Assembly (NCBI GenBank): GCA_016705325.1
Contig: JADIYJ010000015.1
Coordinates: 57,016 to 121,015, forward strand
Length of the DNA stretch: 64,000 nucleotides
Direction of reading: 5' to 3'
DNA from: Pseudomonadota bacterium
Lineage (GTDB): Bacteria; Pseudomonadota; Gammaproteobacteria; Steroidobacterales; Steroidobacteraceae
Part shown: one piece after another, positions 58,009-64,000 of the stretch
Layout of the letters: every line of letters starts with the position of its first letter
How positions within the stretch are numbered: the stretch's first letter is position 1
The notes under the pieces: model-generated
The model's input: only the letters and a program-made list of their open reading frames with translations
Database searches by the model: none
Told to the model about the DNA's origin: nothing
Made by a program: the position numbers and the translations under genes

Positions 58009-59596
58009 TGGAAAAGAACAATGAATGGAAGCCTGCAGGAGTGCGCCGTTTGAGCCAGGAAGGCCAACTCCTCGACCAAAAGTCCTTGCGGTCCGTGATC
58101 GGCAAGAGCGCCGACTGGAACGAGCTGGTCAAGGATTGCATCGCCTTCGCCAACGCGACGGGCGGTCGTCTGTTGCTCGGCATCGAGGACGGTCAGGACG
58201 CGCCACCCGCAGGCCAACAGATTCCTGCCGACCTTCCGGACACCATCCGGCGCAAGATTGCCGAGCGCAGCGTCAACGTAGCCGTGCTTCCGGATGTGAT
58301 TACCGCAGCCAATGGCGGGCAGTACATCAACCTTGCCATTCCCCGGGCCATCGCCGTGGCGTCGACCACCGACGGCCGCTACTACCTGCGCGTGGCCGAC
58401 CAGAGCAAGCCTGTCACGGGTGACGACGTGCTCCGGTTGGCGGCGGAGCGTGCGGCGATGCCGTGGGAAACCCAGACCACACTGCAGGTGCCCAGATCAG
58501 CCACTGCCCCGGACAAGCTTGGCAAGCTGGTAAATGCGCTGAGGGCATCGGACCGGGTCAAGCCGTCCGTCAAGGAAAAGTCCGATGACGAGCTGCTCGA
58601 CCATTACCAGCTCGCACAAGGTGGCTACCTGACCCACCTGGGCATCCTTTGTCTGGGACAGCAGCATCAGCGTGCGCAGCTGACCACCGCCCCGGTGATC
58701 CAGTTCATCAAGTACGACGAGCACGGCCAGAAGGTCAACAAGCTGGTGTGGGACGACCACACCTTGAATCCGATGGAGCTGATCGAGGCCGTGTGGGTCG
58801 AGGTGCCCGACTTCCGTGAGCGCTACGAATTGCCGGATGGCCTGTACCTCCGCAGAACGTGCTGCACACCACCGTGCGCCGCAACGAGCACCTGGCTCGT
58901 CTGTTCCACGACCTGAAGCTGATGGAGCGCGAAGGCAGCGGCTTCGACAAAATCTTCGAGGTGCTGCTGTCGCAGGGCCGCCCGGCGCCGGAGCTGATAG
59001 AAACTCATGACCGCGTGCAGGTCACGGTACGCCGCCGCATTCTCAAGCCCGAAGTCATCGATTTCATTGCCAAGGCGGACCAGACCTACCAGCTTACCCA
59101 GCGCGAACGCATCGCTCTGGGCCTGCTGGCGCAGCACGACGCCATGACCGCCCGCGAACTGGCCGCCGTGTTGGAGCTGCCTTCGGTCGAGGCGCTGCAA
59201 CCGTGGATCAAGCGGCTGCTGGTGGGATCTGATCCAGGCGCAGGGCGCACGCAAGCCACGCGCTATTTCGTCGATCCGGGGTTGCTGCGCACCCTCAATT
59301 TCGTCGGTGGCACCACGCTCAAGCGCATCGAACCGCACCGATTGGCCGCGCTGATCGTCGAGGACGTCGGTCGCTACCCCAAATCGAGGATCGGTGACAT
59401 TCACGAGCGGATCGGACTGGAAATCCCGCGCTCGCGCATCCGGCGGGGCATTGAACAACTGGTGAAGGCCGGCAAGCTGATGGCAGAGGGGGTGAAAAGT
59501 GGCACACTACCGCCTCCCGTAATTTGGCTCAAAGCCGGGTCTATCTGCCCGCCTTGCGCCAAACCGCTGCACCAAAAGCCGGAGCAATCACCGTAA
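58008..59596 (+). pseudogene. AlbA_2-type ATP-binding protein (COG2865-like), one frameshift
   Basis: The N-terminal half has the AlbA_2/Schlafen-like pattern: WNELVKDCIAFANATGGRLLLGIEDG and later GRYYLRVADQSKPVTGDDVLRLA. The C-terminal half continues with VLHTTVRRNEHLARLFHDL and EREGSGFDKIFEVLL, typical of the following ATPase-like region, and ends with winged-helix segments. One base is missing near 58851; restoring it gives one chain of about 530 residues. Proteins of this family are often near restriction or other defence genes, but their action is unclear. It is coupled to the upstream regulator. Confidence 0.75.
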
Positions 59597-59720
59597 CTCT
59601 TTGTCTTGTCTGTCTTTTATTTTTGGCTCACGCTGAATGCCCGAGCCAAAGCGATGCGCCAAACACCGTTCCCCAACATGCCGTAGCGGGGATGACTCAC
59701 GAACAGAACAGGTGGCATCG

Positions 59721-62125
59721 ATGACGGCAACGACCCAAATCATGACCGAGGCCGACACCTGTCGGGAACTGGTCACACCCAAGCTCGTCGAGGCCGGATG
59801 GGGCAATACGCCGCACGTGATCGGCGAGCAGCGTACGTTCACCAATGGCCGCATCATCGTCAACGGCGGCCGTGTGCGCCGTGGCAAACAGAAACGTGCT
59901 GACTACCTGCTGTACTACCGGCGCGACTATCCGTTGGCCGTCGTGGAAGCGAAAGAACTGGGGCTGCCGGCGGAAACCGGGGTGCAGCAGGCGCGCGAGT
60001 ACGCCGAGATCCTCGGCCTCAAGTTCGCCTACGCCACCAACGGCCACCGCATCATCGAGATCGACTACACCACCGGCACCGAGCGCGAGGTGGACCGCTA
60101 CGCCACGCCCGACGAACTCTGGCAGCGACTGACCGCCGCCACCGCGCTCCCCGATCCGGCCACACCCCACCTGCTCGAACCCTTCAACCTGGTCTCCGGC
60201 AAGGTGCCGCGCTACTACCAGCAGATCGCCATCAACAGCGTGATCGAGGCCATCCTGCTCGGTCAGAAGCGCATCCTCGCCACCCTGGCCACCGGCACCG
60301 GCAAGACCTGCGTCGCGTTCCAGATCTGCTGGAAGCTGTGGAACAGCCGCTGGAACCGCACCGGCGAATACCGCCGACCGAAGATCCTGTTCCTGGCCGA
60401 CCGCAACATCCTGGTCGATGACCCGATGGCCAAGATGTTCGCACCCTTCGGCGATGCCCGGCACAAGATCGCCGGCGGCGACGTCAGCCAGAGCCGGGAC
60501 ATGTACTTCGGCATCTATCAGGCGCTCTCCACCGCCAGCACGGACGTCTTCCGGCAGTACCGGCCTGACTTCTTCGACCTGATCATCATCGACGAGTGCC
60601 ACCGCGGCTCCAGCCGCAACGACAGCAACTGGCGTGCGGTGCTCGACTACTTCGCGCCCGCCGTGCAGTTCGGCATGACGGCCACGCCGCTGCGCGAGGA
60701 ATCGCGCGACAGCTACGAATACTTCGGCAACCCGGTCTACACCTACAGCCTGCGCCAGGGCATCGAGGACGGCTTCCTCGCCCCTTACCGCGTGCATCGG
60801 GTGATCACCACGGTAGATGCCGCAGGATGGCGCCCTGGCAAGGATGAACTGGACCGCTACGGTCGCAAGGTGCCCGACGAGGAATACCAGACCAAGGACT
60901 TCGAGCGTGTCGTGGCGCTGCGCGCCCGCACCAAGGCGATGGCCCGGCACCTGACCGACTTTCTCAAAGGCACCGACCGCTTCGCCAAGACGCTGGTGTT
61001 CTGCGTCGACCAGGAACACGCCGCCGAGATGCGGCAGGAGCTGGTCAACCTCAACAGCGATCTGGTCAAGCAATACCCCGACTACGTCTGCCGCGTCACC
61101 GCCGACGAGGGCGCCATTGGCCTGACCCATCTCGCGCACTTTCAGGACGTGGACAAGCCCACGCCCGTCATCCTCACCACATCGCAATTGCTGACCACCG
61201 GCGTCGACGCCGAAATGGTCAAGAACGTGGTGCTGGCGCGCGTCGTCGGCTCCGCTCCGAGTTCAAGCAGATCGTCGGTCGCGGCACGCGGCTGAAGGTC
61301 GATTACGGCAAGGAATACTTCAACATCATCGACTTCACCGGCACCGCCACGCGGCACTTCGCCGACCCGGATTTCGACGGCGATCCCGCGCGCATCGAGG
61401 AAGTGACCATCGATGAGGCCGGCGAGCAGGTCAGCGCCGGTCACCGAGACGCCACCGAGCGTCGAAGAGCCGGAAACCAAGTACCTGGTCGACAGGAGGA
61501 CAAGATCGACCCCGGCGGGCGGCGAGATCATCACCGAGCCGCCGCAGGAGCCGCGCAAGTTCTACATCGACGGCGGCGAAGTCGAAGTCATCGGCCACCT
61601 GGTGTACGACCTGGATACCGACGGCAAGAAGCTGCAGGTCGTGAAGTACACCGAGTACTCCGGCCGCGCCGTGCGCACCCTGTACCCCACCCGCGAGGCC
61701 CTGCAATCGGCCTGGGCCAACCCCGATACCCGTGCAGAGGTGCTGCGCGAGCTGACCGAGCGCGGCATCAGCTTCGAGGAGCTGGCGGCCAGCAGCGACC
61801 AGCCCGACGCCGACCCCTTCGACCTGCTGTGCCATCTGGCCTGGAACGCGCCGCTGCTCACGCGCCGCCAGCGCGCCGAAGCGGCCAAGCGCAAGACGCA
61901 AGACCTGTTCGCCCAGCACGGTGATACAGCCCGCGAAATCCTCACACTGCTGCTCGATCGTTACATCGAGCGCGGCATCCTGCAATTCAATGCGCTGTCC
62001 GAGCTGATGAAGGTCCAACCCTTCGACCGCTACGGCAGTCCTTCCGAAATCGCCACCCATCACTTCGGCGGCGTGCGCAGCATGAAGGACGCCGTATCCC
62101 GCTGCAGACCGCGCTCTACCAATAA
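59721..62125 (+). pseudogene. hsdR: Type I restriction enzyme R subunit, several frameshifts
   Basis: About 800 residues when joined. The N-terminal nuclease region has VRRGKQKRADYLLYYR and LAVVEAKELG (the E-x-K of the active site). The helicase part shows ATLATGTGKTCVAFQ (Walker A), DLIIIDECHRGSSRND (DEAD/H box) and FGMTATPLREESRDSYEYFG. After breaks near 61258 (one C missing) and 61440-61520 follow FKQIVGRGTRLKVDYGKEYF and a C-terminal region with YPTREALQSAWANPDTRAEV. One more missing C near 62100 leads to the proper stop at 62123. HsdR cuts unmethylated DNA after translocation. Start ATG at 59721. Confidence 0.85.
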
Positions 62126-62139
62126 CGAGAAGCTCCTCA

Positions 62140-63970
62140 ATGGCCAAATCCGCAACCGGCGAAAAAAGCCCGCGCGCCACGCAAAGCCAAAGTGCCGCTC
62201 ACCACGCGCGACAACCTGTCGGCGCTGATCGGCAGCGCCCGCAAGATCCTGCGCAAGGACAAGGGCCTCAACGGCGACGTGGACCGCCTGCCACTGCTCA
62301 CCTGGGTGATGTTCCTCAAGTTCCTCGACGACCTCGAAGTCGTGCACGAGGAGGAAGCCGAACTCGACGGCAGGCGCTACCAGCCCATCATCGAGGCCCC
62401 GTACCGCTGGCGCGACTGGGCCGCGCGCGATGATGGCATTACCGGCGACGAACTGCTGGCCTTCATCAGCCAGGAGAGCCACCGCGCCGACGGCTAGCGC
62501 GGGCAAAGGCCTGTTCGCCTACCTGCGCGGGCTGGCCGGCAGCGGCGAGAAAGGCAGCCAGCGCGAAGTCATCGCCAACGTGTTCAAGGGCGTGCAGAAC
62601 CGCATGGTCAGCGGCTACCTGCTGCGCGACATCATCAACAAGATCAACGGCATCCACTTCAGCAGCAGCGAGGAAATCCACACCCTCTCGCACCTGTACG
62701 AATCGATGCTGCGCGAGATGCGCGACGCCGCCGGCGACTCGGGCGAGTTCTACACCCCGCGCCCGGTGGTGCGCTTCATGGTGCAGGTCACCGACCCGCG
62801 CCTGGGCGAGACCGTGCTCGACCCGGCCTGCGGCACCGGCGGCTTTCTGGTCGAGGCCTACGATCACCTCGCCCCGCAGGTGGCCACGCCCGAGCAGCGC
62901 CGCACCCTGCAGCGCGACACGCTCTACGGCCAGGAAGCCAAGCCGCTGCCCTACATGCTGGCGCAGATGAACCTGCTGCTGCACGGCCTGGAAGCGCCGC
63001 AGATCGCCTACGGCAACACGCTGGACCGGCGCGTCAACGAGATCGGCCACAGCGAGCGCGTGGACGTGATCCTCACCAACCCGCCCTTCGGCGGCGAGGA
63101 AGAGGTCGGCATCAAGGCCAACTTCCCGCCCAACATGCAGACGGCGGAAACCGCGCTGCTGTTCCTGCAGTACATCATGCGCAAGCTGCGCGTGGCCGGT
63201 GCGCCGGTGCCCGGTGGCAAGCCGGCCGAGCGCGGTGGCCGCGCCGCCGTGGTCGTGCCCAACGGCACCCTGTTTGGCGACGGCATCAGCGCCGTCATCA
63301 AGGAGGAGATGCTCAAGGAGTTCCGGCTCCACACCATCGTGCGCCTGCCGCAGGGTGTGTTCGCGCCCTACACCGACATCCCGGCCAACCTGCTGTTCTT
63401 CGAGCGCGGCGGCCCGACCGACACCATCTGGTACTACGAACTGCCACTGCCCGAAGGCCGCAAGAAATACAGCAAGACCGCGCCGCTGCAGTTTGAGGAA
63501 TTCGCGCCGGCCCTGGCCTGGTGGAACATCCGCGAAGAAGGCCCGCAGGCCTGGCGGGTCGACTTCGCCGGCAAGCGCGGGCCGCCATCGACGCCGCCAC
63601 GCCGCACTGGCAGCAGGCCGAGACCGAACGCAATGCGCGCCTCGCCCTGGGCAAGCCCATCCGCGAACTGGAGCAGGCCATCGGCACGCGGCCAATGGCC
63701 ACAAGGCCGCGCTGCAAGCGCGCTGCAGGCGCTGAAGAGCGCACCAGCAGGCCCACGAGCCGGCCGCCAAGCCGCGCAGGCCGAGGGCGACGCCCTGTAC
63801 TGGCCGATCTACAACCTGGACCTCAAGAACCCGCATGCCAAGCCAAGGGCTGGAGCACGCCGACCCCAAGACCTGATCGCCGCCATGCGGGCGGGCGAGG
63901 GAGGTGTGCTGCGCCTGCTGGGGAAATCGAAGCGCTAGTACTCGACCACGATATCCAGTGCGTCCAATGA
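62140..63970 (+). pseudogene. hsdM: Type I restriction-modification M subunit, several frameshifts
   Basis: The methyltransferase of the system. The N-terminal domain has LTTRDNLSALIGSARKILR and WVMFLKFLDDLEVVHEEEA. The N6-adenine methylase motifs are VLDPACGTGGFLVEAY (S-adenosylmethionine site) and VILTNPPFGGEEEVG (catalytic NPPF), after SGEFYTPRPVVRFMV. Breaks lie in an A-run near 62165, near 62494 (a false TAG) and at about four places after 63575. The last frame ends TGA at 63970, overlapping the next start by 4 bases, which supports one original gene. It lies 14 bases after hsdR. Confidence 0.85.
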
Positions 63971-64000
63971 GTGCAGCGCTCCCGAGTGCAACTGGGCGAG
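63967..64000 (+). CDS. hsdS: Start of the next gene, probably the type I specificity subunit
   Basis: Eleven codons, MSAALPSATGR, before the window ends. The ATG overlaps the hsdM stop by 4 bases (ATGA), the usual hsdM-hsdS arrangement. Nothing in the short sequence itself identifies it. Confidence 0.4.
   Translation, partial: MSAALPSATGR

Overview
The window looks like a high-GC gammaproteobacterial chromosome. The block hrcA-nadK-recN-fur-bamE-rnfH-ratA-smpB-ssrA, the separate nuoC and nuoD genes, and HrcA together with DnaK/DnaJ/GrpE suggest something near Xanthomonadales or Steroidobacterales. This placement is inference from gene order and protein style, not from a search.

Layout. (1) 1-1482, minus strand: the start of an Mla-type lipid ABC transporter (mlaE, then the 5' part of mlaF). 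(2) 1891-2266: a remnant of an acyl-CoA ligase. (3) 2308-3043: a small two-gene nucleotidyltransferase cassette between two copies of a sequence derived from a tRNA 3' end. (4) 3172-12502: a compact integrated element of about 9.3 kb at the 3' end of an initiator tRNA-Met gene. It carries an excisionase-like protein, a primase zinc-finger protein, a P4-type helicase, small and large terminase proteins, several unknown small proteins and a large serine recombinase, but no visible portal, capsid or tail gene. (5) 12646-26917, minus strand: a complete fourteen-gene nuo operon for respiratory complex I, headed upstream by a tRNA-Leu(GAG) with its own terminator and by secG. (6) 27124-50892: housekeeping genes: secG, tpiA, glmM, folP, ftsH, rlmE, the CRM-domain gene yhbY, greA, carB, carA, dapB, dnaJ, dnaK, grpE, hrcA, nadK, recN, fur, bamE, rnfH, ratA, smpB and the tmRNA gene ssrA. 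(7) 51032-64000: a second integrated element at the 3' end of ssrA, with its own serine recombinase and accessory proteins, a Toprim/RecA-like replication protein, an iteron-like region, a regulator with an AlbA-type ATPase, and a type I restriction-modification locus (hsdR, hsdM, start of hsdS).

The most unusual structure lies in the housekeeping part. Tandem pyrimidine octamers, (TTCCTCCC)n in the sense direction, sit directly against the start of folP, rlmE and yhbY and between smpB and ssrA. In three of the four cases the tract ends in almost the same sequence just before the start codon. At smpB the tract appears to have removed the gene's stop codon, so the open frame continues into the tmRNA gene. 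A second unusual structure is a pair of very long perfect hairpins with related loops between dapB and carA.

The core genes (12.6-50 kb) have no frameshift that I can see. The second element has about twenty single-base indels, mostly in short homopolymers and with otherwise intact frames. That part of the sequence may therefore be of poorer quality, rather than the genes being truly decayed. All gene functions are read from motifs and general family knowledge; no database search was possible.
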